This document shows, piece after piece, positions 46,620 through 55,346 of a stretch of 64,000 bases of DNA (its first letter is position 1; each line of letters starts with the position of its first letter). A program made the translations under genes and the position numbers. The notes beneath the pieces were generated by a model. It had not been told where the DNA came from and searched no databases. It saw nothing but the letters and a program-made list of their open reading frames with translations. Source of the stretch: an uncultured Cyclobacteriaceae bacterium (GTDB lineage: Bacteria > Bacteroidota > Bacteroidia > Cytophagales > Cyclobacteriaceae); contig CANLOE010000022.1 of NCBI GenBank assembly GCA_947492745.1, positions 1-64,000 of the forward strand, written 5' to 3'.

Positions 46620-47750
46620 ATGTCAGAAAAGAGAACCACATCACGGCAGCAGAACGGTATGAACGTACTCATCACGGGTCCTAACCTGGACAGCAGTAAA
46701 CAAGTAGGAGGCATTATCACAGTGATCAAAACCATACTTTCGGTCATCTCTGTCCCGCATGCCATGTTCGTCCGTAGCCCTGAACAAGAAAAGAAAGGAA
46801 ACTTATCGGGTAAGGTAAAATGGCTAGGGAAGATTTTTGGATTTATCAAAATCAATCTATCGGGAAAGTATACTATCGTACATGTACATACCGCTATGAA
46901 CAAAAGTGCCATTTTGCGTGATTTCATATGGGTTTTTATCGGAAGCTTTTTTAAGGTGAAAGTGCTACTTCATGTACATGGAGGGAAGTTTTTGTTTGAA
47001 GTACCCCCGAAAGGGGCGCTATTGACCATTATTCATCGCATGTTCCGTATGTCGGATGCCCTTATCGTACTGAGCGAAAAAGAAAAAAAGACCATCGAAG
47101 AGCTTTATGCAACAAAAAGCCCTATTCACGTATTGGAAAATGCTATAAACCTCGAAGAGATACCCGTTATGACGGAGAATACCGTCAAAAGAGATCTCAC
47201 AAAATTGATATTTATCGGTCGGATTACAGAGAGCAAGGGTATCCATGATATCGTGGAAGCGTTCCAACTGATGAACGAATCGGAACGAGCGCACTTCACT
47301 TTCGACCTTTATGGACAAGGTGAACTGACCGCGTACATGGAAGAACAATTAAGTACCCTACTGGGCCAGCGCTTTGCCTATCACGGCATCGTATCAGGAG
47401 ATGGCAAATGGCAGGCCATGCAAAAAGCAGATGTCTTTCTACTTCCTTCGAGGTACGGTGAGGGCCTGCCCATGGCCCTTCTGGAAGCTATGGCGCTGGG
47501 CAAGATAGTACTGACCACTGACGACGCCTCCATCGGACTGGTGGTGCACAATGAAGTCAATGGATACATGGTCGAAAAGTACAATCCTGCTCTATTGAAA
47601 GAAAGCTTATTGAGTATCCATAGCGCGGAAAGCACAAAAATCGAGCATATCAGCGAGAAAGCAAAAGCGACGGTTCAAGAACATTTTTCCGCTCACCGTT
47701 ATATCCAAAAGTTGGAAACCATCTATCAACAAACCCTTAACAACAACTGA
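46620..47750 (+). CDS. Glycosyltransferase family 4 (3)
   Basis: The 376-residue GT-B enzyme has a clear GT1_4 donor domain: LIFIGRITESKGIHDIVEAF near 195-215, then FLLPSRYGEGLPMALLEAMA followed by LGKIV with the E-x7-E pattern (Glu in YGEGLPMALLE). The acceptor domain has LLHVHGGKFLFEVPPKG. It is 5 bases after one acyltransferase and 3 before the next. Confidence 0.9.
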   Translation: MSEKRTTSRQQNGMNVLITGPNLDSSKQVGGIITVIKTILSVISVPHAMFVRSPEQEKKGNLSGKVKWLGKIFGFIKINLSGKYTIVHVHTAMNKSAILRDFIWVFIGSFFKVKVLLHVHGGKFLFEVPPKGALLTIIHRMFRMSDALIVLSEKEKKTIEELYATKSPIHVLENAINLEEIPVMTENTVKRDLTKLIFIGRITESKGIHDIVEAFQLMNESERAHFTFDLYGQGELTAYMEEQLSTLLGQRFAYHGIVSGDGKWQAMQKADVFLLPSRYGEGLPMALLEAMALGKIVLTTDDASIGLVVHNEVNGYMVEKYNPALLKESLLSIHSAESTKIEHISEKAKATVQEHFSAHRYIQKLETIYQQTLNNN

Positions 47751-47753
47751 TCC

Positions 47754-48326
47754 ATGAAACTATTACGGTCAATCTTTTTTGGATTTTACAGTATCATCAA
47801 TGGCATTTGGCTCAAAGTCAATAAAGTAGACTATGGCAGACTTACGATTCATGGTTTCCTTATGATCTACAACAAAGGAAAAGTACGTATCGGCAATGGC
47901 GGCAAGATCAATACGCATCCCTTGAAAAATATCATTGGCGGAGATACCCGAAGCTCCGTTATCGTCAAGAAAAATGCGGAGCTGATTATCGGTGAAAACT
48001 TCAAAATGAGCAACTCGGCCATCTACTGTGCCGAAAAAATCCATATTGGCAACAATGTAATGATCGGCGGTAGCTGTCGTATCTGGGATTCTGATTTCCA
48101 TCCACTCAGTTCCAGTGATCGTCTGGCCAATCCCAATGAAGGTTATAATACGCGTCCTATCCATATAGGGAGTGATGTGTTTATCGGTGGTTTTTCCATT
48201 ATCCTAAAAGGGGTGAGCATCGGTGATGGTGCTATTATCGGTGCCGGTAGCGTAGTGGCGCGTGATGTGCCGGCAGGGGAAGTATGGGCGGGAAATCCCG
48301 CGAGTTTTGTCAAAAAAATACACTAA
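47754..48326 (+). CDS. Hexapeptide-repeat acyltransferase (3)
   Basis: The 190-residue product has hexapeptide repeats (IHIGNNVMIGGSCRIWDSDF, IHIGSDVFIGGFSIILKGVS). The catalytic His is in DSDFHPLSSSDR (about 117-128). The N-terminus again has a hydrophobic amphipathic stretch (LLRSIFFGFYSIINGIWLKV). Family as for the other two, but the three share little sequence outside the motifs. It ends 2 bases before the next start. Confidence 0.87.
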   Translation: MKLLRSIFFGFYSIINGIWLKVNKVDYGRLTIHGFLMIYNKGKVRIGNGGKINTHPLKNIIGGDTRSSVIVKKNAELIIGENFKMSNSAIYCAEKIHIGNNVMIGGSCRIWDSDFHPLSSSDRLANPNEGYNTRPIHIGSDVFIGGFSIILKGVSIGDGAIIGAGSVVARDVPAGEVWAGNPASFVKKIH

Positions 48327-48328
48327 GA

Positions 48329-49072
48329 ATGAAAAATAAAAAGTTCGATTTTTTTGGGACGCATATCAATGCGACCAATCTGATGGAGGTAACCGAACTG
48401 ATGCGGAACTATAACTATTCCAAAACAGGCTATATATCCTTTCCGGATAGCTCCGTGGTTGCCGCTGCCCAGAAGAATGATGCGCTGAGGAACATTCTCA
48501 ACAACGCACTTTTGACGCTTCCCGATGGGAAACCTTCAGAACTTTATGCCAAATTAAAAGGGCATAACGATGTCTCCACCGTATCAGGATTTTGGCTATG
48601 CAAACACTTATTGGATTCGAAATGCCGCCATTATTTCTTAGGTAGTACCGATGACAAACTGGAAAAAATAAAGTCGTATATTGAAAAAGAACATCCGAAG
48701 TCACAAGTGCTGGGTTATCGCTCCCCTCCTTTTCAGCCCGTCAGTTATTTTGAACAGGGCAACTTGCTGGAAAGTGAAATGGAAGAGATCAATCGTTTGA
48801 AGCCCGATCTGGTATGGATAGGGCTGAGTAGTCCCAAGCAGGACTTTCTCATGAAATTCCACGCCCCTGCACTCCAACACGGTGTTATGCTAGGTGTCGG
48901 AGGAGTCTTCGATTACCTTTCCGGAGATGTCAAAAAAAGCCCGGAATGGGTGAAGAAAATCGGGCTAAGGTGGCTTTGGAGATTGTCCAAGGAACCCAAG
49001 CGGCTCGGGGCCAAATATTGGATGACCATAAAAGTGTTGGGAATAGCCATGTTAACAAAGAAAAAACAATGA
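48329..49072 (+). CDS. WecG/TagA/CpsF family glycosyltransferase
   Basis: The product has 247 residues from the ATG 2 bases after the acyltransferase gene; a frame reaching back to 48284 would overlap it and is not needed. Family motifs: LTLPDGKPSELYAKLKG with the catalytic Asp near the start, YFLGSTDDKLEKIKSYIEK, PDLVWIGLSSPKQDFLM, and the C-terminal GVGGVFDYLSGDVKKSPEW followed by the basic LRWLWRL-EPKR membrane-contact tail. It usually adds the second sugar (N-acetylmannosaminuronate, ManNAc or glucuronate) to a polyprenyl-pyrophosphate sugar made by the next gene's product. Confidence 0.9.
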   Translation: MKNKKFDFFGTHINATNLMEVTELMRNYNYSKTGYISFPDSSVVAAAQKNDALRNILNNALLTLPDGKPSELYAKLKGHNDVSTVSGFWLCKHLLDSKCRHYFLGSTDDKLEKIKSYIEKEHPKSQVLGYRSPPFQPVSYFEQGNLLESEMEEINRLKPDLVWIGLSSPKQDFLMKFHAPALQHGVMLGVGGVFDYLSGDVKKSPEWVKKIGLRWLWRLSKEPKRLGAKYWMTIKVLGIAMLTKKKQ

Positions 49073-49179
49073 AAACTGCTGACCCGAGTCGCTCTGAGCA
49101 GTCATTGGTCAAATAAGAAGTCCAATCGAGCATTTTTGGAATCATAAAATACAATCCTTAAACCCATATATTATCACTC

Positions 49180-50550
49180 ATGAAAACACGAGAGTTAATA
49201 CTATTGTTCTATATCATCGATCTGGCGTTGATGAATATAGCTTTGCTGATTACGTCCTATTTCGCAGGCCCCAAAGCTATTGCCTGGCCACTGGGCGCAT
49301 TGACCATTATTTTTAACCTGTCATGGACATTTGTATACCTGATTTCCATCAATGACCTACAACCGCTCAAGGCTTCACTGAGCCGACTTATCCGTAACCT
49401 GGCCAAGCGGTTCACCGCTTTTTTCACCATTGCCGCTGCACTGATTTTCGGCTATGAATATACTGTGGAAATACTGCCCAAAGCCGCTATATTGGGCGTT
49501 GGACTTGTATTCGGCATACTGGAGGTTTCCTTATCCATCTTTAAATTTTTCTGGGTATCACAAAAAGGAACCAAGGGAAAAAGCGACATATTGATTATCG
49601 GCAGTTACAAGCACGCAGTGAAGCTCTTCCATTACTGTAGTAAAAAGACCTACCTGGGATACAATACCATAGGCATACTGAGCGATAACCCTGAGGATAT
49701 TCAAAAAACACATGTTATCGGTACTACGGAAAACTTCCAGAAGATATACGATACGACTCCTTTCAATGATGTACTCATATGCCTTCCGCTCTATGAGAAA
49801 GAGCGAATCAATGCCTTGATTACCCTTGCCGAAAAAAATGGAATCAGACCTAGGGTCGTTCCGAGTTGGGGCAAAAGAGGGGAGCGACAGTTCAAAGCCA
49901 ATAAAATAGGAGATATCTCTTTATTGGATATCAGAAAAGTCCCTTTATACCGATACCCGAACCGTTTTTGGAAAAGGGCCTTTGACCTGGCCTTCGCTTC
50001 GGCAGCTCTGCTCTTTGCCTCTCCTATCTTTTTGATACTGGCTATTATCATCAAAATGGACAGTAAAGGACCTGTGTTTTATAAGCCCACACGATTGGGC
50101 GTCAATGGCAAACCTTTCACGGTATACAAGTTCCGGTCCATGGCCCATAGCAATGATGCCAGTAATGCTACCAAATCCACCGTAAAGAATGACAGCAGGA
50201 TAACCCGTATCGGTAAGATCATGCGAAAATCCAATTTGGATGAATTGCCACAGCTGATCAACGTGTTGAAAAATGAAATGTCCATCGTAGGGCCTCGTCC
50301 TCACCGCGTTTTTCTCAACGAAAAGCTAAAGGAAAAAATGGATACCTATATGGTACGTCACTTTATCAAACCAGGGATTACGGGCTGGGCACAGGTCAAT
50401 GGTTGGAGAGGGCCGACCGAAACACGGCTACAGTACAAAGGAAGGACCCTTCATGATCTTTGGTATGTGGAGAATTGGAGCTTCTGGATCGACTTCTATA
50501 TCATATACCTTACCGTTTTTGGGAAAAAAGTGAGAAAGAATGCTTTTTAG
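49180..50550 (+). CDS. Polyprenyl-phosphate sugar-1-phosphate transferase (initiating enzyme)
   Basis: The 456-residue product has four N-terminal membrane segments (within 1-120), a CoA-binding-like Rossmann middle domain, and a C-terminal catalytic domain from about 268 (WKRAFDLAFASAALLFASPI, then KFRSM, RKSNLDELPQLINVLKNEMS and IVGPRPHR). This is the WcaJ/WbaP large type that loads the first sugar phosphate onto undecaprenyl phosphate. It starts assembly of each repeat unit on the cytoplasmic side. It is followed by a 706-base gap with repeats. Confidence 0.93.
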   Translation: MKTRELILLFYIIDLALMNIALLITSYFAGPKAIAWPLGALTIIFNLSWTFVYLISINDLQPLKASLSRLIRNLAKRFTAFFTIAAALIFGYEYTVEILPKAAILGVGLVFGILEVSLSIFKFFWVSQKGTKGKSDILIIGSYKHAVKLFHYCSKKTYLGYNTIGILSDNPEDIQKTHVIGTTENFQKIYDTTPFNDVLICLPLYEKERINALITLAEKNGIRPRVVPSWGKRGERQFKANKIGDISLLDIRKVPLYRYPNRFWKRAFDLAFASAALLFASPIFLILAIIIKMDSKGPVFYKPTRLGVNGKPFTVYKFRSMAHSNDASNATKSTVKNDSRITRIGKIMRKSNLDELPQLINVLKNEMSIVGPRPHRVFLNEKLKEKMDTYMVRHFIKPGITGWAQVNGWRGPTETRLQYKGRTLHDLWYVENWSFWIDFYIIYLTVFGKKVRKNAF

Positions 50551-50686
50551 CAGAATGCAGAACAATGGGGGTGGTTCGGAATTTTCTTTCGCTTGCCAAG
50601 CGAGCTTGTTTCACTGGACCTTGACTTTCCAATGGTGATGTAACCTTGGCCAGGTCACGATTGGAAAGACCTCATTAGAACAAAAA

Positions 50687-50735
50687 AACTTTAATTTTCA
50701 CTATGAAATACATAGTCCAAATCACTTCGGTAACA
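50687..50735 (+). repeat. R4 weak repeat copy
   Basis: CTTTAATTTTCACTATGAAA followed by TACATAGTCCAAATCACTTC is similar to 62835-62880 in its first part. Low complexity makes this uncertain. Confidence 0.35.
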
Positions 50736-50793
50736 ATACCGAAACGGTTCTTTCAAAAATAGAATGATAATAATAAAAGCCTGATACAAATCA

Positions 50794-50945
50794 GGGTTTC
50801 AAATGTCGTATAAGACTCCGTGGGTCATGTTAGTTTCAATCAAGGCGAGCACCGCAGGGATAGCAGCGCTATCCCGAGGATTGTCCACGCAGAGTGAAGC
50901 AAAATGAACAGGAAGATAGGCGATTTTAAAAGCTAAGTTGGTATA
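50794..50945 (+). repeat. R3 repeat
   Basis: Begins GGGTTTCAAATGTCGTATAA and ends CTAAGTTGGTATA. Central GGGATAGC-AGC-GCTATCCC stem of 8 pairs, then CACGCAGAGTGAAGCAAAAT. Clear full-length match to 29571-29720. Confidence 0.75.
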
Positions 50946-50999
50946 AAATGTAGGTTAAATCCAAATCATGTGCTCAGGTCAAATGGGCATTTCAATTCT

Positions 51000-51143
51000 A
51001 ACCCACATTCTGTATCTAGGAGATTTATTAAGACCTTAAATAGCTGAAAAAAATGATTGTGTTTTTCAAATTAACCGTAGAAGTGCTGCGCTGAATCCAA
51101 AAAAACACTCTGATTTATGCTTATTTAAGGGCATGATTTGGGT
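51000..51143 (-). repeat. R1 repeat, decayed and inverted
   Basis: ACCCACATTCTGTATCTAGG at one end, AGACCTTAAATAGCTG, a core GTAGAAGTGCTGCGC, then TCTGATTTATG, and ATGATTTGGGT at the other end. Order and spacing follow the inverted R1 layout (about 145 bp). Confidence 0.5.
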
Positions 51144-51256
51144 CAAAGCACTGATAACGAACAAAATTGAGTAATTTTATATACTAGATGGACTTGAAAG
51201 GCCATGGTTAGATCATTGCCGGAAGGCCTAATATCCTGAATAATAATACAATCGAT

Positions 51257-52072
51257 ATGATGACACCCTTAGTATCAAAATTCAAGCCCAATGCCTTTTT
51301 TCTTTTTGGGCCACTTTGTTTGCTTGCTTTTTTTTCCTGTCGTTCTTATGAGGACCTATTACTTTTTAAAGATCGAAATCCGAACGAGGCCATTAGCGTT
51401 AGCCCACCTATCGCTTTTGACTATACCATTCGTCAAGATGACAATCTCTACGTTGGTATTATTTCCAACAATGCCGAGATGAACAAACTGTACAACCCTG
51501 CTTTGGCAGGAAATATCGGCAATGTCAATAACATCAATTACGAAAGTGAGGGCGGTCAATTTATCCATGGATATTATGTAGATAAAGAGGGGATGGTTAC
51601 CTTGCCTATTATCGGTAGACTGAAGGTCGCTGGCCTAAGCCTGAAAGACTGTGAGGACATGATCTTTGAAGAGGCCAAGAAGCACCTTAAAATCGTAACT
51701 GTCAAAGTGAGGTTACTCAACTACAAGGTGACCGTGCTGGGAGAGGTCGACAAACCTGGTCTCTATTATAACTACGCTTATTATTTTACAGTACTGGATG
51801 CACTGGGAAGAGCGGGTGGCATTACCGATTTTGCGGAAGTAAGTAGAGTGGTCGTCATACGGCAAAAAGAGAAAGGCAATGAATCCTATGACCTCGACCT
51901 TTCTTCCAAAAAAGCCATCGCCTCTGAAGGATACTTTCTTTACCCCAATGATGTCGTCATTGTCGAACCTTCCAAGGGAAAGAATATAGAACTAAAAAGA
52001 CCACATTACTCGCTCGCACTGACAGGCCTATCCGCAGTGGTACTATTGATGAGTGTATTGATAAGGCGGTAA
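51257..52072 (+). CDS. wza: Polysaccharide export lipoprotein (Wza-like)
   Basis: The 271-residue product has a lipoprotein signal peptide with the lipobox Cys at residue 28 (LLAFFSC). A polysaccharide export (PES) domain follows, with YTIRQDDNLYVGIISNN, and a SLBB domain (VTVLGEVDKPGLYYNYAYYF, then ALGRAGGITDFAEV). A C-terminal hydrophobic segment (SLALTGLSAVVLLMSVLIRR) crosses the membrane. It would form the outer-membrane channel of the exporter together with the Wzc-like partner 46 bases downstream. The second Met of MMT may be the true start. Confidence 0.92.
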   Translation: MMTPLVSKFKPNAFFLFGPLCLLAFFSCRSYEDLLLFKDRNPNEAISVSPPIAFDYTIRQDDNLYVGIISNNAEMNKLYNPALAGNIGNVNNINYESEGGQFIHGYYVDKEGMVTLPIIGRLKVAGLSLKDCEDMIFEEAKKHLKIVTVKVRLLNYKVTVLGEVDKPGLYYNYAYYFTVLDALGRAGGITDFAEVSRVVVIRQKEKGNESYDLDLSSKKAIASEGYFLYPNDVVIVEPSKGKNIELKRPHYSLALTGLSAVVLLMSVLIRR

Positions 52073-52118
52073 TCTGTCCGACCGATGATAAATAGTGTAA
52101 TAACAACGGTAGTATTTC

Positions 52119-54443
52119 ATGAACAACACACAATACCCAATTAAGAAAAACATCAGTAAGCCCGGTTTAGACCCAAAACATTTCTTACATAGAGTTGTAA
52201 GAAAGTGGTACTGGGTACTGCCCTTCGGAGTATTGGGTGTACTCGCAGGCTTTATTACTTATAAGTATACAAAGCCTTTGTATCAAGCTTCCAGTACCAT
52301 CCTGATGAAGACCGATGAGAAGCATAAAGCCCTGACTTCACTTTTTGACAACTTGGGGCTGGTCAAAAACAAAAGCAGCCTCATCAATCAAATCGGTATA
52401 CTGACATCTCACCAGATTACCCTCAAAACCCTGAATCAACTGGGGTGGGGCATTTCCTGGTACAAAAAGGGGTTTTTCAACGAGAAGGATGTCTATCCGA
52501 ACATTCCTTTCAGGGTATCGTTTATTAATGATTTCAGGCCGCTGGAAGATGTCCCCATTTACATCACCCCACTATCCGAAAGCCACTACACTATAAAAGT
52601 AGATGCCGAAATCAAAATAGATGAAATGGAGGTTTCCATTCAAATCGATAAAAAGATGGCTTTTGGAGAAGTTTTTGACCATGACTTGATCAAGTTTTCG
52701 CTCTCCAGGACCAAAGACAGTCCCAAGAGCATAAAAAACACATATGTGCTCTACTTTGATAGCCCCAAGAGCATGACCAGGACATACAAAAGAAACCTAA
52801 AGGTCAATCTAGCGGATGAAGATTCCGATCTGGTCTACATCAAACTACAGGGACATCAACCGCAAAGGGCCATTGACTATATCAATGAATTGTCCAAGGT
52901 TTACTTGCAGTTCGGTCTTGAGGAAAAAAATAAAGTTGCCGATACCACTCTCCACTTTATCAATAAACAACTGGAAAGTATTACGGATTCTCTGAAGGTA
53001 GCCAGTGAGGATTTTACCAACTTCCGATCAAAGAATAAAGTAGTAGACCTTGATACCGAAGCCACACTGGTACTGGAAAAGTTAGAGGACATCGAAAAGG
53101 AAGAAGCCATCGGGAGAATGAAGCTGTCTTACTACAGCAATCTCAAGACGTATCTTTCCGACACTTCCAACCTTAGCAGAGAACTGGTATCGCCTTCGAT
53201 AGTCGGCATTACCGACCCTGCCCTTAATGCCCTGGTACTTCAGTTGGGCAATCTGTACAATGAGCGGGAAGTACTATCCTATAGTGTTCAGGAGGGTAAT
53301 CCCACGCTGAACGAGCTGGACAAAGAAATAGGGTATACAAGAAAGACCCTCAATGAAAACCTGGGCAATCTGCTGGCCAATACTCGACTGGAGATGAGCA
53401 ATCTGAAAGAACGCAAGGCACAGGTCAATAGCATGATGACAATGCTCCCTAAAATAGAACGTGACCTGATCAATATAAAAAGGAGTTTTGACCTCAATGA
53501 TGAACTGTATACTTTTCTCTTGAGAAAAAGAGCTGAAACGGGTATTATCAAGGCCTCCAATCACCCTGACGCCAACATTTTGGATATTGCCAGAAAGGAT
53601 ACTACTGTTAGACTTGGACCGGATAAGATAAAAAATCTGATTTTTGGGGCATTCCTAGGCTTTGGTCTACCCATACTTGCACTTTTCTTTATGGAATTCA
53701 GCGACCCTCGACTGAAAAAAATGATAGATATCGAAAGCAGACTATCCGTACCCAATTTAGGCCGTATCCCATTACTTAAAGCCAACGATAAGCTCCCCAT
53801 CCTAACACGTCCCAACTCATTCTATGCTGAATCTTTCAGAAAGCTACGGGTAAATATTTACCAGCTACTAGGCTATGACAGCAATAAGGTCATTGCGATG
53901 CACTCTGTTGCCTCTGGCGAGGGTAAGTCTTTAATCATCGCTAATCTAGCTACGGCACTGGCCATGAACAAGAAAAAAGTGCTATTGATCGATGCCAACC
54001 TTCATGGTTCACAGTTACCTACTTTCTTCGACCTCGACCAAGGACAAGCGGGTTTTTCAGACTACTTGAACAAGAAAAGCAGCATAGAAGAAATCATCTC
54101 TTCTACTTCTGTAGAGAACCTGAGCCTTATTACGTCGGGGACTTCGTCCGACAACCCTTCCGATCTATTGGACAGTCGTTCCATTGCTCCTTTGCTGGCT
54201 TCTACAAAAGGCTCTTTCGATTTTGTCCTTATCGATTTGCCTCCTGCAAAAATCTTCAGTGAAGCATTTATTGTGGGAAAATATGCCGATGCCAACCTAT
54301 TCGCATTGAAACTGAACTATAGCCACTGGGAAGAAATCATTTACATCAACAAACTCGCGGATAAAGGCACCCTGAAGCATATCGCTGTCGTCACCAATGG
54401 TATGAACCCGAAAAAAAAGGAAAAAAAGATATACCAATCATGA
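52119..54443 (+). CDS. wzc: Wzc-like polysaccharide co-polymerase with fused tyrosine-kinase domain
   Basis: The 774-residue product has membrane segment 1 near 31-50 (YWVLPFGVLGVLAGFITYKY), a long periplasmic Wzz/GNVR region with coiled coil (about 260-470), membrane segment 2 near 505-530, then a CapB/CpsD-type kinase domain. Its Walker A is ASGEGKS near 596-602 and Walker A' LLIDANLHGSQLP near 630. It controls chain length and couples to the Wza channel. The C-terminus (NGMNPKKKEKKIYQS) carries one Tyr instead of the usual cluster. No matching phosphatase gene is in the window. Confidence 0.92.
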   Translation: MNNTQYPIKKNISKPGLDPKHFLHRVVRKWYWVLPFGVLGVLAGFITYKYTKPLYQASSTILMKTDEKHKALTSLFDNLGLVKNKSSLINQIGILTSHQITLKTLNQLGWGISWYKKGFFNEKDVYPNIPFRVSFINDFRPLEDVPIYITPLSESHYTIKVDAEIKIDEMEVSIQIDKKMAFGEVFDHDLIKFSLSRTKDSPKSIKNTYVLYFDSPKSMTRTYKRNLKVNLADEDSDLVYIKLQGHQPQRAIDYINELSKVYLQFGLEEKNKVADTTLHFINKQLESITDSLKVASEDFTNFRSKNKVVDLDTEATLVLEKLEDIEKEEAIGRMKLSYYSNLKTYLSDTSNLSRELVSPSIVGITDPALNALVLQLGNLYNEREVLSYSVQEGNPTLNELDKEIGYTRKTLNENLGNLLANTRLEMSNLKERKAQVNSMMTMLPKIERDLINIKRSFDLNDELYTFLLRKRAETGIIKASNHPDANILDIARKDTTVRLGPDKIKNLIFGAFLGFGLPILALFFMEFSDPRLKKMIDIESRLSVPNLGRIPLLKANDKLPILTRPNSFYAESFRKLRVNIYQLLGYDSNKVIAMHSVASGEGKSLIIANLATALAMNKKKVLLIDANLHGSQLPTFFDLDQGQAGFSDYLNKKSSIEEIISSTSVENLSLITSGTSSDNPSDLLDSRSIAPLLASTKGSFDFVLIDLPPAKIFSEAFIVGKYADANLFALKLNYSHWEEIIYINKLADKGTLKHIAVVTNGMNPKKKEKKIYQS

Positions 54444-54513
54444 ACAAGTGATTTTTATGGATGTTACGGTCATGCCTGTCCGTGATTGGATAGACTACCG
54501 CTGAAATTATAAA

Positions 54514-54555
54514 GAAAGGGCCGTGTGAATTATTTCATGTGGCCCTTTTCTGTTT
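54514..54555 (+). terminator. Rho-independent terminator after wzc
   Basis: AAAGGGCC and GGCCCTTT pair across an inner arm (GTGTGAA/TTCATGT), followed by TTCTGTTTT. It closes the polysaccharide locus about 70 bases after the wzc stop. Confidence 0.8.
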
Positions 54556-54615
54556 TAGGAATATACATCCCAAATCAATCTCACTTTCAAGTATGGCAGG
54601 GCATACAGTGCATTT

Positions 54616-54718
54616 TATACAAATTTAGCTTTCAAATATCGCATATCTTCCTGTTCATTTTGCTTCACTCTGCGTTGACAATCCTCGGAATAGCGTTGCT
54701 ACCCCTGTGGTTATCGCC
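54616..54718 (-). repeat. R3 repeat, truncated by R1
   Basis: Inverted relative to 50794-50945: TATACAAATTTAGCTTTCAA, then CATTTTGCTTCACTCTGCGT, then ATAGCGTTGCTACCCCTGTG. It stops at TCGCCTT, where the R1 end CCGGATCATGC begins. The last 45 bases of R3 are missing. Confidence 0.7.
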
Positions 54719-54719
54719 T

Positions 54720-54887
54720 TCCGGATCATGCATTGGAAAATCTACTGCGAATCTAAATAGCTGCAAACCGGTCGTTGCACTACGTTTTTTGAATTCACCA
54801 TAGCGGTGCTATGCTAAATCCGATAAAACTCCCTGATGTATTGACATTTAAACCCTCGTTACGAAGTTCCAACGCATAATCCGGGTT
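54720..54887 (-). repeat. R1 repeat, complete copy abutting R3
   Basis: Inverted orientation. Begins TCCGGATCATGCATTGG and ends CAACGCATAATCCGGGTT, 168 bp, with the core CATAGCGGTGCTATGC. The AAC of the usual end is replaced by R3 sequence, so the junction is exact. Confidence 0.75.
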
Positions 54888-55078
54888 TAAGGTCGATTTA
54901 AATCCGCATGAAATGAAAGGTACATATCAAAACAGCCTTCAACAAGAATAGAACTATCCGATCTTGCATATGGTATCATTTTCCACTCTACGCTGACAAC
55001 TTCTCACGATAGCGCATAGCACTGTTATCAAGCGGTATGGATCGGAACAAAAAAATCTGCGCAATTGTAGATAACATT

Positions 55079-55236
55079 TATACTCAAGAAAAAATGAAAT
55101 GGAAACCTTATGGGCAATGGCCAAGGAAAAAATCCGTATAGTGTAGAACCGTTACGGGTAGATTTGTCATTAGAGTCTTTAGAGAATAGTGGCACTTAAG
55201 TTAACGAATCGTCTTGTCCTTAATCAATTGCGTATA
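55079..55236 (-). repeat. R2 repeat
   Basis: Inverted copy beginning TATACTCAA-GAAAAAATGAAAT and ending near TTGCGTATA. Its inside matches 34037-34190, and its outer end matches 2658-2820 and 7334-7484, so it links the two subtypes of the family. Confidence 0.65.
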
Positions 55237-55245
55237 GGTATAAAT

Positions 55246-55290
55246 GTGAAACTTGTAGGTAAAAGAAAATTCCAAATCATTTCATAGAAA
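55246..55290 (+). repeat. R5 repeat copy
   Basis: TGTGAAACTTGTAGGTAAAA followed by GAAAATTCCAAATCATTTCA matches 63309-63355 in most positions. Intergenic, next to the nqr terminator. Confidence 0.45.
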
Positions 55291-55293
55291 GTA

Positions 55294-55327
55294 AAAAAGG
55301 CTATCTTCATAGAAGATAGCCTTTTTA
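55294..55327 (-). terminator. Rho-independent terminator of the nqr operon
   Basis: AAAAAGGCTATCTTC-ATA-GAAGATAGCCTTTTT is a perfect 15-base-pair stem with a 3-base loop, and the A/T ends give a U tract in either direction. It lies 20 bases after the nqrE stop and shows that the operon ends without nqrF. Confidence 0.9.
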
Positions 55328-55346
55328 TTATCTATTTTCAAATGCC

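Noticed and set aside
54525-54803. 92-codon plus-strand frame after wzc
   Set aside because: Runs through the terminator, R3 and R1 repeats; composition follows the repeats.
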